Assembly: GCA_945952315.1 (NCBI GenBank) | Contig: CAMFIE010000013.1 | Span: forward strand, 1-64,000 | Direction: 5' to 3' | From: an uncultured Rhizobium sp. | GTDB taxonomy: Bacteria > Pseudomonadota > Alphaproteobacteria > Rhizobiales > Rhizobiaceae | DNA: 64,000 nt | In this document: positions 30,780 to 41,322 of the stretch, piece by piece | How positions within the stretch are numbered: the stretch's first letter is position 1 | Layout: each line of letters opens with the position of its first letter | The notes under the pieces: model-generated | The model's database searches: none | What the model was told of the DNA's origin: nothing | Seen by the model: the letters and a program-made list of their open reading frames with translations, nothing else | Position numbers and translations under genes: made by a program

Positions 30780-31751
30780 CTACCAGCGCAGCAGAACTGC
30801 ACCCCAGGTGAAGCCTCCGCCCATCGCTTCGAGCATCACAAGGTCGCCCTGCTTGATGCGGCCATCGCTGGCAGCGGTCGCAAGAGCCAGCGGGATGGAC
30901 GCAGCAGAGGTGTTGCCGTGCAGATCAACCGTCACCACGACCTTTTCCATCGGAATATCAAGCTTCTTGGCCGAGCCTTCGATGATGCGCCGGTTTGCCT
31001 GATGCGGCACCAGCCAGTCGAGATCGGACATCGAGGTTCCGGTATTCTCGAAGGCGGCGACAATCACGTCGGTGATCATGCCGACCGCATGCTTGAAGAC
31101 CTCGCGGCCTTCCATGCGAAGATGCCCGACCGTTCCGGTGGTCGAGGGCCCGCCATCGACGAAAAGTTTGTCCTTGTGGGCACCATCGGAGCGCAGGGCG
31201 GAGGTGAGAATGCCGCGATCGGCATTGGTGCCTTCCTGCTCCACCGCTTCCAGCACCAGCGCGCCCGCGCCATCGCCGAACAGCACGCAGGTGGTGCGAT
31301 CATTCCAGTCGAGAATGCGGGAAAAGGTTTCGGCACCGATCACCAGTGCCCGTTTTGCCATGCCGGAGCGGATATAACCGTCCGCCGTCGCCATGGCGAA
31401 GACGAAGCCCGAGCAGACCGCCTGCATGTCGAAGGCAAAGCCGTGATGCATGCCAAGCCGGTTCTGGATGTTTACCGCCGTTGCCGGGAACGTATTGTCC
31501 GGCGTGGAGGTGGCAACGATGATCAGATCGATATCGTCCGCGGTCATCCCGGCATTGGCGAGTGCCGCCTTGGCCGCGTCCGCGCCGAGCGACGCGGTGG
31601 TTTCCCCCTCGCCTGCGATATAGCGCTGGCGAATGCCCGTGCGCTGCACGATCCATTCGTCCGAGGTTTCCACCTTCTCCTCGAGTTCGCGGTTGGTGAC
31701 TACCTGTTTCGGCAGCGCTGCCCCGAAACCGCGTACGACTGCACGGATCAT
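30780..31751 (-). CDS. fabH: 3-oxoacyl-ACP synthase III
   Basis: 323 residues from ATG 31751 ([20 protein letters not shown]). Catalytic Cys in [19 protein letters not shown], His in [12 protein letters not shown] and Asn in [15 protein letters not shown] are all present. It condenses acetyl-CoA with malonyl-ACP to start fatty acid synthesis. It follows plsX by 20 nt in an operon. An ATG at 31775 overlapping the plsX stop is an alternative start. Confidence 0.96.
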   Translation of the reverse strand: MIRAVVRGFGAALPKQVVTNRELEEKVETSDEWIVQRTGIRQRYIAGEGETTASLGADAAKAALANAGMTADDIDLIIVATSTPDNTFPATAVNIQNRLGMHHGFAFDMQAVCSGFVFAMATADGYIRSGMAKRALVIGAETFSRILDWNDRTTCVLFGDGAGALVLEAVEQEGTNADRGILTSALRSDGAHKDKLFVDGGPSTTGTVGHLRMEGREVFKHAVGMITDVIVAAFENTGTSMSDLDWLVPHQANRRIIEGSAKKLDIPMEKVVVTVDLHGNTSAASIPLALATAASDGRIKQGDLVMLEAMGGGFTWGAVLLRW

Positions 31752-31771
31752 TCCCTTAACTTCCCCGCCGC

Positions 31772-32818
31772 TCATGCTGCGCCCTGACCGGCCCGCGGCG
31801 GGTACTTGGCATGATAGATTTTCAGATCATTTTCGATTTTCTGGTTCAGGCCATTGCGAACCATGTCATAGCCCACGTCGATGGCCGCGGCGAAACCTTC
31901 CGCATCCGTTCCGCCATGGCTCTTGATGACAATGCCGTTCAGCCCGAGAAACACGCCGCCATTGACCTTGCGCGGATCAAGCTTCTCCCGCAGCATGTCG
32001 AAAGCTCCCTTGGCCAGCACATAGCCGAGGCGCGAAAGCCAGGTGCGGGACATGGCGGCGCGCAGATAGCTGGCGATCTGCTTCGCCGTGCCTTCCGCCG
32101 TCTTCAGCGCGATATTGCCGCTGTAGCCTTCGGTGACCACCACATCCACCGTGCCTTTGCCGAGATCGTCTCCCTCGACAAAACCGGCATAGTCAAGCGT
32201 CTCGAGCTGGGCCTCGCGCAGCAGGCGTCCGGCCTCGCGCACTTCTTCCTGACCCTTGATCTCCTCGACGCCGACATTCAGCAGCCCGACAGTCGGACGC
32301 TTCACCTCCAGAAGCGCCCGCGCCATGGCGCTGCCCATGATCGCGAAATCGATCAGCTGCTGGCTGTCCGCGCCAATCGAGGCGCCCACATCCAGCACAA
32401 CGCTTTCGCCCTTGGCTGTCGGCCAGATCGCGGCAATGGCCGGGCGTTCGATATTGGCCATGGTGCGCAGGCAGAATTTCGCCATCGCCATCAGCGCGCC
32501 GGTATTGCCCGCGGAAACGGATACATCCGCCTCGCCCACCTTCACGGCCTCGATGGAGCGCCACATGGACGAGACATAGCGGCCGCGGCGCAGCGCCTGG
32601 CTTGGCTTTTCATCCATGGCAATCGCCACTTCGCAATCATGCACCGTGGCTTTGGCCTTCAGCTTGGGAAAGCGCTCGAGAAGCGGATCAATCTGGGATT
32701 TGATGCCATAAAGCAGGAAAGTCGCATCCGGATGACGGTCTACGGCAATGGCGGCACCGGGAATAACCACGTCGGGGCCATAGTCCCCACCCATCACATC
32801 AAGCGAAATCCTGATCAC
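31772..32818 (-). CDS. plsX: Phosphate acyltransferase PlsX
   Basis: 348 residues. [39 protein letters not shown] and [19 protein letters not shown] are the conserved PlsX motifs. It makes acyl-phosphate from acyl-ACP for phospholipid synthesis. Operon with fabH. Confidence 0.96.
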   Translation of the reverse strand: MIRISLDVMGGDYGPDVVIPGAAIAVDRHPDATFLLYGIKSQIDPLLERFPKLKAKATVHDCEVAIAMDEKPSQALRRGRYVSSMWRSIEAVKVGEADVSVSAGNTGALMAMAKFCLRTMANIERPAIAAIWPTAKGESVVLDVGASIGADSQQLIDFAIMGSAMARALLEVKRPTVGLLNVGVEEIKGQEEVREAGRLLREAQLETLDYAGFVEGDDLGKGTVDVVVTEGYSGNIALKTAEGTAKQIASYLRAAMSRTWLSRLGYVLAKGAFDMLREKLDPRKVNGGVFLGLNGIVIKSHGGTDAEGFAAAIDVGYDMVRNGLNQKIENDLKIYHAKYPPRAGQGAA

Positions 32819-32918
32819 GCGTTCCAGATCCTTGTATGCTGCCCGCGTGGTTGAACGGGCCCCCGATTATCGTTTTTCATCTGCTTGAAGCAGAATTGTG
32901 GCCGGACTCCAAGCCGCA

Positions 32919-33479
32919 TCAGTCCTTTTTCCAGTCTTTTAGCGCAGCAAAGGCTGAAGGACGGCGGTCACTGGAGCCATCATCCTCGATATGATCCGTG
33001 AAATCCACACCCTCCTTGCGCGGATAGGGATCAATCGCCAAAGCAGCAAACTCTGCCACCACGACGCCCGCGTCAATGGCATCGCCGCTAAAAAGCTCCG
33101 GTATGTCCGGTCCATCGACACTCACCACCAGTTCGCCGTTTTCATCGGTTGCAATCTTGGCGAGTTTCGACCCTTCCGGAATGAAGACCTGGTCGATCTC
33201 TTCATCGATATGCGCATCTAGCGGTTCCAGTGTCACGCTGCAGGCCTGCACGATATCCGCGGTGACCTGACCGCGAATGCGCACGCCATCCTTTTTCCAG
33301 CGGTTGATCTGCAGTTCCGCCTTCAGTCCACGCACGTCAAGCACCTGCCAGAGGCGCGCAAGCCCCTGACACTCCTCGGGATCCGCTGACAGCGTAACGG
33401 AAACCGGATTGGCGGAGATATGGCCGACCTTGACGATATAGGAAAAGGGCGCGTCAGCGCTCGCAACGGGTTTCTTCAT
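32919..33479 (-). CDS. DUF177 (YceD) domain protein
   Basis: 186 residues. The core QACSVTLEPLDAHIDEEIDQVF is typical of DUF177/YceD, linked to 23S rRNA accumulation in other organisms. rpmF, its usual partner, is not adjacent here, as in other rhizobia. Coupled (ATGA) to the upstream chaperone gene. Confidence 0.9.
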   Translation of the reverse strand: MKKPVASADAPFSYIVKVGHISANPVSVTLSADPEECQGLARLWQVLDVRGLKAELQINRWKKDGVRIRGQVTADIVQACSVTLEPLDAHIDEEIDQVFIPEGSKLAKIATDENGELVVSVDGPDIPELFSGDAIDAGVVVAEFAALAIDPYPRKEGVDFTDHIEDDGSSDRRPSAFAALKDWKKD

Positions 33480-34027
33480 GCGGCATCTCCCTTCACTGTC
33501 GGCACCGGCATATCGAGCGATCCGGTGGCGATATCGTCTTCCGGAACGGCGGCCAGCGCCTTTTCCGTATCCAGCATGTAATGCGCCATCGCCGACATGT
33601 CAGGCGCATCCGGCTTTTCGGGATGAATATTGCGGGCGAGCGCTTCGGCAAGGCTTGTTGCATCGCCCGCATCCATCGCCTTGCTGTAGGCTTCCAGCCG
33701 ACCATAGAACATGCCCGCGAATTTCTTCATCCGCTTCGGCACGCCGACATCGCCGATGCCGAGTTCGCGAATCGAATGATCCAGATCCTGAAAGAAGGCA
33801 TCGACGATTTCCTGCGCCAGCTGCTGACCGGATGTCGGCGACTTCGCGGTGCGCCGAAAAAACAGGATCATCACGATGGCCACCATCTCGAAACGGCCCA
33901 TCACGGTGTCCGGCATGCCATAATCGAGAAAGAACACCGGCTGACGCGAAATCCGGGTCAGCGCATCATACTGGCGGGTCATGATCGCCTGATTGTGTTT
34001 TCTGTTGCGGAACAGTCCGAAAACCAT
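33476..34027 (-). CDS. Ubiquinol-cytochrome c chaperone family protein
   Basis: 183 residues from ATG 34027 (MVFGLFRNRKHNQAIMTRQY). Residues such as FFLDYGMPDTVMGRFEMVA, FFQDLDHSIRELGIGDVGVP and FYGRLEAYSKAMD fit the CBP3/UQCC family that assists cytochrome bc1 assembly. Cytoplasmic or membrane-associated. Confidence 0.9.
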   Translation of the reverse strand: MVFGLFRNRKHNQAIMTRQYDALTRISRQPVFFLDYGMPDTVMGRFEMVAIVMILFFRRTAKSPTSGQQLAQEIVDAFFQDLDHSIRELGIGDVGVPKRMKKFAGMFYGRLEAYSKAMDAGDATSLAEALARNIHPEKPDAPDMSAMAHYMLDTEKALAAVPEDDIATGSLDMPVPTVKGDAA

Positions 34028-34222
34028 GGAAATTCCCGTTTTTTGAGCGCCAAAACCACAGGCAGTGCCAAGCCCGTGTTGCATGATCAGGAAAGCTGGT
34101 TTACCGAAGCAGGCATGAATTGCAATGCGGTTAATCGGAAACTGTTATCCGCATGTGTCTGGCAGGTCGGCATTCACCGCCGAAACGCCACATTGCTGTG
34201 TCGGTCTGCGTGAAGAGGTGCC

Positions 34223-34759
34223 ATGCACGCGCCTCCGGTTGGGGTTATAAGGGAGTTCTCGTTCGTGAGGCGGTATTTCGAAACTGAAGCGAAATGGGTT
34301 GGGTCCGTGGCTCTGGCATTGGCGCTGGCAACCACCTCCCTTTCGGGCTGCACCTCGGTCGGCGAAGTCATGAAGAATGGCTATGTGGTGGACGAGCAAT
34401 CGCTGGCCCTGGTGCCGGAAGGTTCGAGCCGCGAGCAGGTTCTGCTGTCGCTCGGCACACCATCCACCACCGCGACCTTCGACAACGAAGTGTTCTACTA
34501 CATCTCCCAGAAGCGCAAGCGTGCGGTCGCCTTCATGAAGCCGCAACTGGTGGATCAGTCGGTGCTTGCGATCTATTTCGACAAGGATGGCGTGGTCGCC
34601 AAGCGCTCGAACTACACCATGAAGGATGGCAAGGTGTTTGACATGATCAGCCGCGCCACGCCCACCGGCGGCAAGGACTTCACCTTCCTGCAGCAGCTTC
34701 TGTCAGGCGGCGGCAGCTCCGCGGCGGCAAAGAACATGTTCGACAATTTCAGCAAATAA
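34223..34759 (+). CDS. bamE: Outer membrane protein assembly factor BamE (SmpA/OmlA)
   Basis: 178 residues. Lipoprotein signal with lipobox LSGC after a hydrophobic segment (ALALATTS). The BamE fold shows as SSREQVLLSLGTPSTT, FDNEVFYYISQKRKR and QSVLAIYFDKDGVVAK. It stabilises the BAM complex at the outer membrane. The ATG at 34223 has GAGG upstream; GTG 34265 (GGGAG, spacing 9) is a good alternative. Divergent from the chaperone gene. Confidence 0.9.
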   Translation: MHAPPVGVIREFSFVRRYFETEAKWVGSVALALALATTSLSGCTSVGEVMKNGYVVDEQSLALVPEGSSREQVLLSLGTPSTTATFDNEVFYYISQKRKRAVAFMKPQLVDQSVLAIYFDKDGVVAKRSNYTMKDGKVFDMISRATPTGGKDFTFLQQLLSGGGSSAAAKNMFDNFSK

Positions 34760-34779
34760 GCTGCAGATATTTCGCGAAG

Positions 34780-34810
34780 AAAGCGCCGGTTTCTCCCCGG
34801 CGCTTTTTTT
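34780..34810 (+). terminator. Rho-independent terminator of bamE
   Basis: Stem AAAGCGCCGG/CCGGCGCTTT followed by a run of T residues, 20 nt after the bamE stop. Confidence 0.85.
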
Positions 34811-34830
34811 GTTTCGAGCGGCAAAGAAAA

Positions 34831-34851
34831 AGGGCGACCCGAAGGCCGCCC
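34831..34851 (-). terminator. Terminator of hppA
   Basis: Hairpin AGGGCGACC/GGCCGCCCT with one mismatch; on the minus strand it is followed by CTTTTTCTTT, 17 nt after the hppA stop. Confidence 0.75.
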
Positions 34852-34867
34852 TCTTTTGTCTTTCCGA

Positions 34868-37003
34868 TCAGGCCAGAACCGCCAGCAGCAGCAGCGCCAC
34901 GATATTGGTGATCTTGATCGCCGGGTTCACCGCCGGGCCTGCCGTGTCCTTGTAGGGATCGCCGACCGTATCACCGGTGACCGATGCCTTGTGCGCATCG
35001 GAACCCTTGAGGTGCTTGACACCATCCTTGTCGACAAAGCCGTCTTCGAAGCTCTTCTTCGCATTGTCCCACGCACCGCCACCGGAGGTCATGGAGATAG
35101 CGACGAAGAGGCCGTTGACGATCACGCCGAGCAGCGAGGCGCCGAGAGCGGCGAAGGCCGAAGCCTTGGAGCCGGAAATCGCCAGCACGCCGAAATAGAC
35201 GACGAGCGGGGCAAGCACAGGCAGCAGCGACGGGATGATCATTTCGCGGATCGCGGCCATGGTCAGCATGTCTACCGCACGGCCATAGTCCGGGCGATCG
35301 GTGCCCTGCATGATGCCCGGCTTTTCGCGGAACTGCCGGCGCACTTCCTCCACGACCGCACCGCCCGCACGGCCAACCGCCGTCATGGCGATACCGCCGA
35401 AAAGGTAGGGGATCAAACCGCCAAAGATCAGACCGGCCACCACATAAGGATTGGAGAGATCGAACGAGATCGCACCCACATCCTTGAAATAGGGGAACTG
35501 GTCGCCGTGGCTTGCATAATATTGCAGGTCATTGGAATAGGCGGCAAACAGCACCAGCGCGCCAAGACCGGCGGAACCGATGGCATAGCCCTTGGTCACA
35601 GCCTTGGTGGTGTTGCCCACCGCATCGAGCGCGTCGGTCACCTTGCGGACTTCCGGCGGCAGATGCGACATTTCCGCGATACCACCGGCATTGTCGGTTA
35701 CCGGGCCGAAGGCATCGAGCGCGACGATCATGCCGGCAAGGCCGAGCATGGCCGTCACCGCAATACCGGTGCCGAACAGGCCGCCGAGCTGATAGGTGGC
35801 AATGATGCCGCCAACGATCACCAGCGCCGGAAGCGCGGTCGATTCAAGCGAAACCGCGAGCCCCTGGATGACGTTGGTGCCATGACCGGTTACCGATGCC
35901 TGGGCAATCGAGTTGACCGGGCGCTTGTTGGTGCCGGTGTAGTATTCGGTGATCACCACGATCAGCGCCGTCACCACGAGGCCGAGCAGGCCGCAGATGA
36001 ACAGCGACTTGCCGGAGATGACCGCACCCGATGCCATGGCCACGTCACCCCAGCCGATGGTGAGCGAGGTTGCGCCACCGAGGCCGACGATGGACAGAAG
36101 ACCGGTCACGATCAGGCCCTTGTACAGCGCGCCCATGATCGAGTTGTTGGAGCCGAGCTTCACAAAGAATGTGCCGACGATCGAGGTGAGGATCGAGAAG
36201 CCGCAGATCAGCAGCGGATAGAGCATCACATTGTCGATGGCAGTGGTTCCGGCAAAGAAGATCGAGCCAAGCACCATGGTTGCAACCACGGAAACCGCAT
36301 AGGTTTCGAACAGGTCGGCGGCCATGCCTGCGCAGTCGCCCACATTGTCACCGACGTTGTCGGCAATGGTGGCCGGGTTGCGCGGATCGTCTTCCGGAAT
36401 ACCGGCTTCCACCTTGCCCACGAGGTCGCCGCCGACATCCGCACCCTTGGTGAAGATACCGCCGCCGAGACGGGCGAAGATCGAAATCAGCGAGGCACCG
36501 AAGCCGAGTGCCACCAGCGCATCCGTCACCTCGCGCGAACCGCCGGCATGACCGAAGACCGCCGTCAGGATGTAGTAGTAGATCGAAACGCCAAGCAGGG
36601 CGAGACCGGCCACCAGCATGCCGGTGATCGCACCGGATTTGAAGGCGATGTCGAGACCGGCAGCGAGACTGTTGGCGGAAGCCTGGGCCGTACGCACATT
36701 GGCGCGCACCGAGACATGCATGCCGATGAAGCCTGCAACACCCGAAAGCACCGCGCCAATCAGGAAGCCGATGGCGGCTTCACCCGAGAGCAGCAGCCAG
36801 GCGCCGACGAAAACGATGACACCCACGATGGCAATGGTCTTGTACTGGCGGGTGAGATAGGCCTGCGCCCCTTCCCGGATAAAGCCGGCAATCTCCTGCA
36901 TGCGGGCATTGCCCTGATCGGCGGCGAGCACCGATTGTGTTGCCCAGGCGGCATAAACCACCGAAAGCAACCCGCATGCGATAACGCCAAATAGAATGGT
37001 CAT
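34868..37003 (-). CDS. hppA: H+-translocating inorganic pyrophosphatase, K+-insensitive type
   Basis: 711 residues from ATG 37003 ([20 protein letters not shown]), with GGAGG upstream; about 15-16 membrane helices. The pyrophosphate site [20 protein letters not shown] and [20 protein letters not shown] is intact. The motif [12 protein letters not shown] has Lys where K+-dependent enzymes have Ala, marking the K+-independent class. It pumps protons into the periplasm using PPi. Confidence 0.95.
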   Translation of the reverse strand: MTILFGVIACGLLSVVYAAWATQSVLAADQGNARMQEIAGFIREGAQAYLTRQYKTIAIVGVIVFVGAWLLLSGEAAIGFLIGAVLSGVAGFIGMHVSVRANVRTAQASANSLAAGLDIAFKSGAITGMLVAGLALLGVSIYYYILTAVFGHAGGSREVTDALVALGFGASLISIFARLGGGIFTKGADVGGDLVGKVEAGIPEDDPRNPATIADNVGDNVGDCAGMAADLFETYAVSVVATMVLGSIFFAGTTAIDNVMLYPLLICGFSILTSIVGTFFVKLGSNNSIMGALYKGLIVTGLLSIVGLGGATSLTIGWGDVAMASGAVISGKSLFICGLLGLVVTALIVVITEYYTGTNKRPVNSIAQASVTGHGTNVIQGLAVSLESTALPALVIVGGIIATYQLGGLFGTGIAVTAMLGLAGMIVALDAFGPVTDNAGGIAEMSHLPPEVRKVTDALDAVGNTTKAVTKGYAIGSAGLGALVLFAAYSNDLQYYASHGDQFPYFKDVGAISFDLSNPYVVAGLIFGGLIPYLFGGIAMTAVGRAGGAVVEEVRRQFREKPGIMQGTDRPDYGRAVDMLTMAAIREMIIPSLLPVLAPLVVYFGVLAISGSKASAFAALGASLLGVIVNGLFVAISMTSGGGAWDNAKKSFEDGFVDKDGVKHLKGSDAHKASVTGDTVGDPYKDTAGPAVNPAIKITNIVALLLLAVLA

Positions 37004-37234
37004 TTCGCATTGTCCTCCAATTGCGCCGGGATACATTGTCCCGGCTGTGATCCAGGCCTGATCGTCTGCCTCCTCCCGCAGACGTCGAGCATGGTCTGGA
37101 GATTGCGATTTGGTTAACCGAGCGTCAAGTCCCCTAACATCATGGAAAGACAGGATAGACACCGCTTTTCAGACGGTTTCGATATTGCGGGGTGGATTGG
37201 GTGACAAAGGGCAAGGGCGAGAGGTCGCGCGCGC

Positions 37235-38404
37235 TCATGCGTCGCGGCTTTTCCGCAGCATGAGGGCGCCCAGAAGCAGCAGGCAGAGAATCGAAATCGG
37301 CCAGATCACGAGGTTCATCGCCGACCAGCCGAAGGCCGCGAACACTTTTCCGGAGGCAAAAGAGGAAAGCGCCACCGTGCCGAACAGGATGATATCGTGG
37401 AAGCCCTGTACCTTGTCGGCCTCTTCCGGGCGATAGGAGGAGGCAACGATGGCGGTCGAACCGATGAAACCGAAATTCCAGCCGAGCCCGAGCAGGATCA
37501 GCGCGCCCCAGAAGTTCCAGAGCGCGACCCCCATATGGGCGACGATAGCGCAGCTGAGCAGGATGACAAGGCCAGCCGCCACCACCTTTTCGGTCCCGAA
37601 ACGGGTGATCAGCATGCCGGTGAAAAAGCTCGGGGCAAACATCGCCAGCACGTGCCACTGGATGCCAAGCGTCGCCATGTCCGGCGAAAAACCACAGCCA
37701 ACCACCATGGCAAGCGGTGCGCCTGTCATCATGAAGGTCATCAAGGCATAGGTGGAAATCCCGCAGATCATGCCGGTGATGAACCGCTGGGTCAGGATGA
37801 TTTCCATGAGCGGCCGACCGGTCGATCCCGTTTCGCCGGTGGAGCTTGTCAGCGGCGGCAGCTTCAGGAAAGCCAGGATGAGAACCGCGATCAGGCCAAG
37901 CGGAATGAGCGCCACGAAGGAGCCGGCAAACATCACCGATTCGAAAAGGCTCTTGGCGAGGATCGCCAGCTGCGAGCCGACAATCGCGGAAATTATTCCG
38001 CCCGCCAGAATCCACGAAATCGCCCGCGCCTTGAAGAAGCTTGGCGAGGCATCGGCAGCGGCAAAGCGGATTTTCTGGGTGAAACCGGAGGACAGGCCGA
38101 TGATCATCAGCGAGAAGGCGAACATCCAGAAATCGGCCCGCAGCAGCGAAAAGGCGGCCAGCGCACCGCCAGCGGCGAGTGCAAAGCCACCAAGCATGAA
38201 GCTCACCTGCCGCCCGAAGGCACGGCTGACGGCGGCGACAACCACGGCCCCGATGGCAACACCGACATTGAAACCGGTGAGCGGCGCAGTCGCCAGCGAC
38301 TTGTCGAGGCCAAGCAGCTGATGGCCCGCAAGACTGCCGACAGCAAAGCTGATCGGCCCGGCAGCGCCAAGCACCGCCCTGCGCGCCCGTGAGGATATAG
38401 ACAT
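37235..38404 (-). CDS. MFS transporter
   Basis: 389 residues, 12 predicted membrane helices (for example LATAPLTGFNVGVAIGAVVV, ILAGGIISAIVGSQLAILA, GALILLGLGWNFGFIGSTAI). Start chosen at ATG 38404 (MSISSRARRAVLGAAGP). The GLGWNFGFIGSTA motif is found in a rhizobial MFS subgroup of unknown substrate. Lies between hppA and nusB. Confidence 0.85.
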   Translation of the reverse strand: MSISSRARRAVLGAAGPISFAVGSLAGHQLLGLDKSLATAPLTGFNVGVAIGAVVVAAVSRAFGRQVSFMLGGFALAAGGALAAFSLLRADFWMFAFSLMIIGLSSGFTQKIRFAAADASPSFFKARAISWILAGGIISAIVGSQLAILAKSLFESVMFAGSFVALIPLGLIAVLILAFLKLPPLTSSTGETGSTGRPLMEIILTQRFITGMICGISTYALMTFMMTGAPLAMVVGCGFSPDMATLGIQWHVLAMFAPSFFTGMLITRFGTEKVVAAGLVILLSCAIVAHMGVALWNFWGALILLGLGWNFGFIGSTAIVASSYRPEEADKVQGFHDIILFGTVALSSFASGKVFAAFGWSAMNLVIWPISILCLLLLGALMLRKSRDA

Positions 38405-38480
38405 TGCGCCTGGCCGCGCGAAGCTGGCCCTCAAGTCCGTTCACGCTCGCCCCGTCCATGTCTCACCTGTCTGTATCTGA

Positions 38481-38975
38481 TTATTTCGAGCTCGCCGGGC
38501 GAACTTGTTTGGCAATGCGGTCCAGCACCGCATTCACCAGCCGAGGCTCTTCGTCTTCGAAAAAGGCGCGGGCGATTTCCACATATTCGGTAACGATCAC
38601 CGCGATCGGCACGTCCTTGCGCTCCAGAAGCTCGAAAGTGCCGGCGCGCAGAATGGCCCGCACGGTGGCATCGATGCGCGACAGTGCCCAGTCATCCTGC
38701 AGCGCGCCACGGATCAGCGGATCGAGCTTCACCTGATCGCGCACGACACCGGCAACGATGGATCGAAACCAGGACGGATCTGCCTTGAGATAGGTATCGC
38801 CGTCGATTTCCTGTCCCAGCCGGTGCTCTTCATATTCGGCCACCACTTCCAGAACGCCGCCGCCGCCGACTTCCATCTGGTACAGCGCCTGCACGGCAGC
38901 AAGCCGCGCTGCGCCGCGCTGATTGGCGGTCTTCACCGGCTTTTCGGTCTGGTTCTGGTCGATTTCATTGGACAT
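38481..38975 (-). CDS. nusB: Transcription antitermination factor NusB
   Basis: 164 residues. [20 protein letters not shown] and C-terminal [20 protein letters not shown] are characteristic. Partner of NusE in rRNA antitermination. In related rhizobia ribH normally precedes nusB; here 195 non-coding bases and a plus-strand cupin gene lie upstream. Confidence 0.95.
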   Translation of the reverse strand: MSNEIDQNQTEKPVKTANQRGAARLAAVQALYQMEVGGGGVLEVVAEYEEHRLGQEIDGDTYLKADPSWFRSIVAGVVRDQVKLDPLIRGALQDDWALSRIDATVRAILRAGTFELLERKDVPIAVIVTEYVEIARAFFEDEEPRLVNAVLDRIAKQVRPASSK

Positions 38976-39170
38976 GGCAGGTACCTGGCATTTCTGGCAG
39001 CGCGATCACGGTCACAGCCGCGCGGGCGGTCAAACCATGCCAGCCCCGAATTGGCAAGTGTTTTCCCGTCGCAAGAGCCGGTAACCGTCAATTTGCACCG
39101 CATAAAACTGGCTGTCGACCGAATTTTCTGTCACCGTAACAAGGACAACCTGACCAAAGGAGACAACAGG

Positions 39171-39668
39171 ATGAGCAGGCACTCCGTGCTGGACCCGGCG
39201 GAACTGGACCTCAAACACTGGTCGAAAGGCACGCTTTACGAGGGCAAGGATGCGCGGCTCGGGCCGCTGTTCGGGCTGAAGGCGCTTGGTCTGGCCTATA
39301 GCGAGGTGCCGCCCGGTAAGAGCGGGTGCCCCTTCCACAACCACCATGCCGAGGACGAGGCCTTCGTGATCCTCGAGGGCGAAGGCATTTACCGCCATGG
39401 CGATCAGCGCATTCCGGTGCGGGCGGGCCATGTGCTCGGCGCGCCCATGGGCGGCCGCGATACTGCCCACCAGCTTCTCAACACCGGAACGGTGCCGCTG
39501 CGCTATCTGTCGATCTCGTCCAAGGCAGGCACGGATATCTGCGAATATCCGGACAGCAACAAGGTGCTTGCCCAGACCTCCGATCCGGTAACCGGGACAT
39601 TCGTATTCAGCCACATGACCATCGATGATGGCGGCGTGGACTACTGGACGGACGAACCCGGCGCTTGA
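39171..39668 (+). CDS. Cupin domain protein
   Basis: 165 residues (MSRHSVLDPAELDLKHWSKG). Metal-binding cupin motif 1 in FHNHHAEDEAFVILEGEGIY and motif 2 near GHVLGAPMGGRDTAHQLLN. The start is preceded by AAAGGAGA. Inserted between ribE and nusB on the opposite strand, ending 7 nt from the convergent ribE stop. Substrate unknown. Confidence 0.85.
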   Translation: MSRHSVLDPAELDLKHWSKGTLYEGKDARLGPLFGLKALGLAYSEVPPGKSGCPFHNHHAEDEAFVILEGEGIYRHGDQRIPVRAGHVLGAPMGGRDTAHQLLNTGTVPLRYLSISSKAGTDICEYPDSNKVLAQTSDPVTGTFVFSHMTIDDGGVDYWTDEPGA

Positions 39669-39675
39669 GCCACAA

Positions 39676-40293
39676 TCACTTTCCGAAGGCCGGGAATTCC
39701 GCGAGCCGTGCGGCATAGCGCGCCATCGTGTCCACCTCGAAATTCACCCGGTCTCCTGCCTTGCGCTCGCCCCAGGTGGTGACCTCCAGCGTGTGGCGAA
39801 TGAGGAGCACATCGAACTCGGCACCGTTCACGGCGTTCACCGTAAGCGAGGTGCCATCGAGCGCAACGGAACCCTTCGGCGCCACGAAGCGGGCGAGATG
39901 CTCCGGCGCGCGCAGCGTGTAGCGCATGGCATCGCCTTCCGGCTTGATCGAAAGGATCTCGGCCGTGCCATCCACATGACCCGAAACGAGGTGCCCGCCA
40001 AGTTCGTCGCCGATCTTCAGCGAGCGTTCGAGATTGATCTTCGTGCCCGGCTGCCAGGTGCCGATGGTCGTCAGCCGCAGCGCCTCCTCCCAGGCCTCGA
40101 CTTCATACCAGCGCTCGGCACTGCCCTTTTGCGGCAGGGCCGTCACCGTGAGGCAGGTGCCCGCATGGGCAATGCTTGCGCCCATGTCGATGCCGGCCGG
40201 ATCGTAAGCGGTGCGGATGCGCAGGCGCACGCCCTTTGCCAACGGCTCCAGACGCTCGACAGTGCCGATATCGGTGACAATTCCGGTAAACAT
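39676..40293 (-). CDS. ribE: Riboflavin synthase alpha subunit
   Basis: 205 residues. MFTGIVTDIGTVERLEP and GASIAHAGTCLTVTAL in the first lumazine-binding repeat, GHLVSGHVDGTAEILS and SVALDGTSLTVNAV in the second. It dismutates lumazine to riboflavin. Starts one base from the ribD stop, same operon. Confidence 0.95.
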   Translation of the reverse strand: MFTGIVTDIGTVERLEPLAKGVRLRIRTAYDPAGIDMGASIAHAGTCLTVTALPQKGSAERWYEVEAWEEALRLTTIGTWQPGTKINLERSLKIGDELGGHLVSGHVDGTAEILSIKPEGDAMRYTLRAPEHLARFVAPKGSVALDGTSLTVNAVNGAEFDVLLIRHTLEVTTWGERKAGDRVNFEVDTMARYAARLAEFPAFGK

Positions 40294-41318
40294 CAGGTCT
40301 CTTTCTCATAATGCAGGGCGCGGTCCGGCCCGAATTGTTCTTCGGCAACGAGGCGGAATTCATCCGGCATATGGTGCGGCGACAAGGGCGCGGCAATGCC
40401 CCCTTCGCCAATCACCAGCGGCGACTGGAAGAGAAGGATGCGATCGACCAGCCCCTGTTCCAGAAACGCCCGCGCCACCTTCGCACCGCCTTCCACCATC
40501 AGGGAGGTGATGCCATTGGCAGCCATATCCTGAAGCAGCGGCAGGAGGTTACTCCCCTCTCCAACCTGCTCGCCCAGCAACGTCAGCGGCACGCGGTCTG
40601 CCGACAGGGCAAGCCGGGATGTTTTCGCCAAAACAAAATTGCGCCCCAGCACGAAGCGATGCGGGGAGCGGTCTTCCAGTCCGGCAAGACGCACGTCCAA
40701 TAGGGGATCATCGGCAAGGGCGGTTCCGCTGCCGATGAGGATCGCGTCCATTTCGGCACGGAGCGCATGAACCTGCGCGCGGGCGAGCGGGCCGGTGATT
40801 GCCACCTGCCCTGCCCCCACCTTGCCGATCATGCCATCGGCAGAGAGTGCAAGTTTCAGAGTCACATGCGCGCGTTTTTGAACCTGTCGCGTGAGATAGG
40901 CGGCAAGCACCCGCCTGCCCTCTTCTTCCAGCACACCTTTCTCGACCGCAATGCCTGCAGCCGAAAGCATCGCAAGCCCGCGACCGCTCACCCTCTCGTC
41001 CGGATCGGTGACCGAGACCACGACGCGGGCCACACCAGCGGCGATCAGCGCCTCGGCGCAAGGGGGCGTCTTGCCGTGATGGGAGCAGGGTTCAAGCGTG
41101 ACATAGGCGGTCGCGCCACGGGCACGATCACCGGCCTCCGAAAGCGCCTGCGGCTCCGCATGCGGACGCCCGCCCGGTGCCGTGACGCCTCTCCCGACAA
41201 TCGCACCATCGCGCACGACAATACAGGCGACGGAAGGATTGGTTGCCGTGCGCCCGGTATTCCAGCGGGCGAGCCGCAAGGCGGCCGCCATATAGCGCCG
41301 GTTATCGGAAGCGGGCAT
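40293..41318 (-). CDS. ribD: Bifunctional riboflavin deaminase/reductase RibD
   Basis: 341 residues from ATG 41318 (MPASDNRRYMAAALRLARWN). Deaminase zinc site HAEPQAL and PCSHHGKTPPCAEALI; the C-terminal reductase begins with VTLKLALSADGMIGKVGAG and contains MVEGGAKVARAFL. Second and third steps of riboflavin synthesis. Follows nrdR by 4 nt. Confidence 0.95.
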   Translation of the reverse strand: MPASDNRRYMAAALRLARWNTGRTATNPSVACIVVRDGAIVGRGVTAPGGRPHAEPQALSEAGDRARGATAYVTLEPCSHHGKTPPCAEALIAAGVARVVVSVTDPDERVSGRGLAMLSAAGIAVEKGVLEEEGRRVLAAYLTRQVQKRAHVTLKLALSADGMIGKVGAGQVAITGPLARAQVHALRAEMDAILIGSGTALADDPLLDVRLAGLEDRSPHRFVLGRNFVLAKTSRLALSADRVPLTLLGEQVGEGSNLLPLLQDMAANGITSLMVEGGAKVARAFLEQGLVDRILLFQSPLVIGEGGIAAPLSPHHMPDEFRLVAEEQFGPDRALHYEKET

Positions 41319-41322
41319 CGCC

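Noticed and set aside
34856-36994. 712-residue open frame on the plus strand opposite hppA
   Set aside because: It is the antisense of a conserved membrane pyrophosphatase; the translated sequence is Arg/His/Asp-rich without any known motif, as expected for shadows in GC-rich DNA.
37140-38459. 439-residue minus-strand frame overlapping the MFS gene
   Set aside because: Out of frame with the hydrophobic MFS sequence, rich in Arg/Cys/His; shadow.
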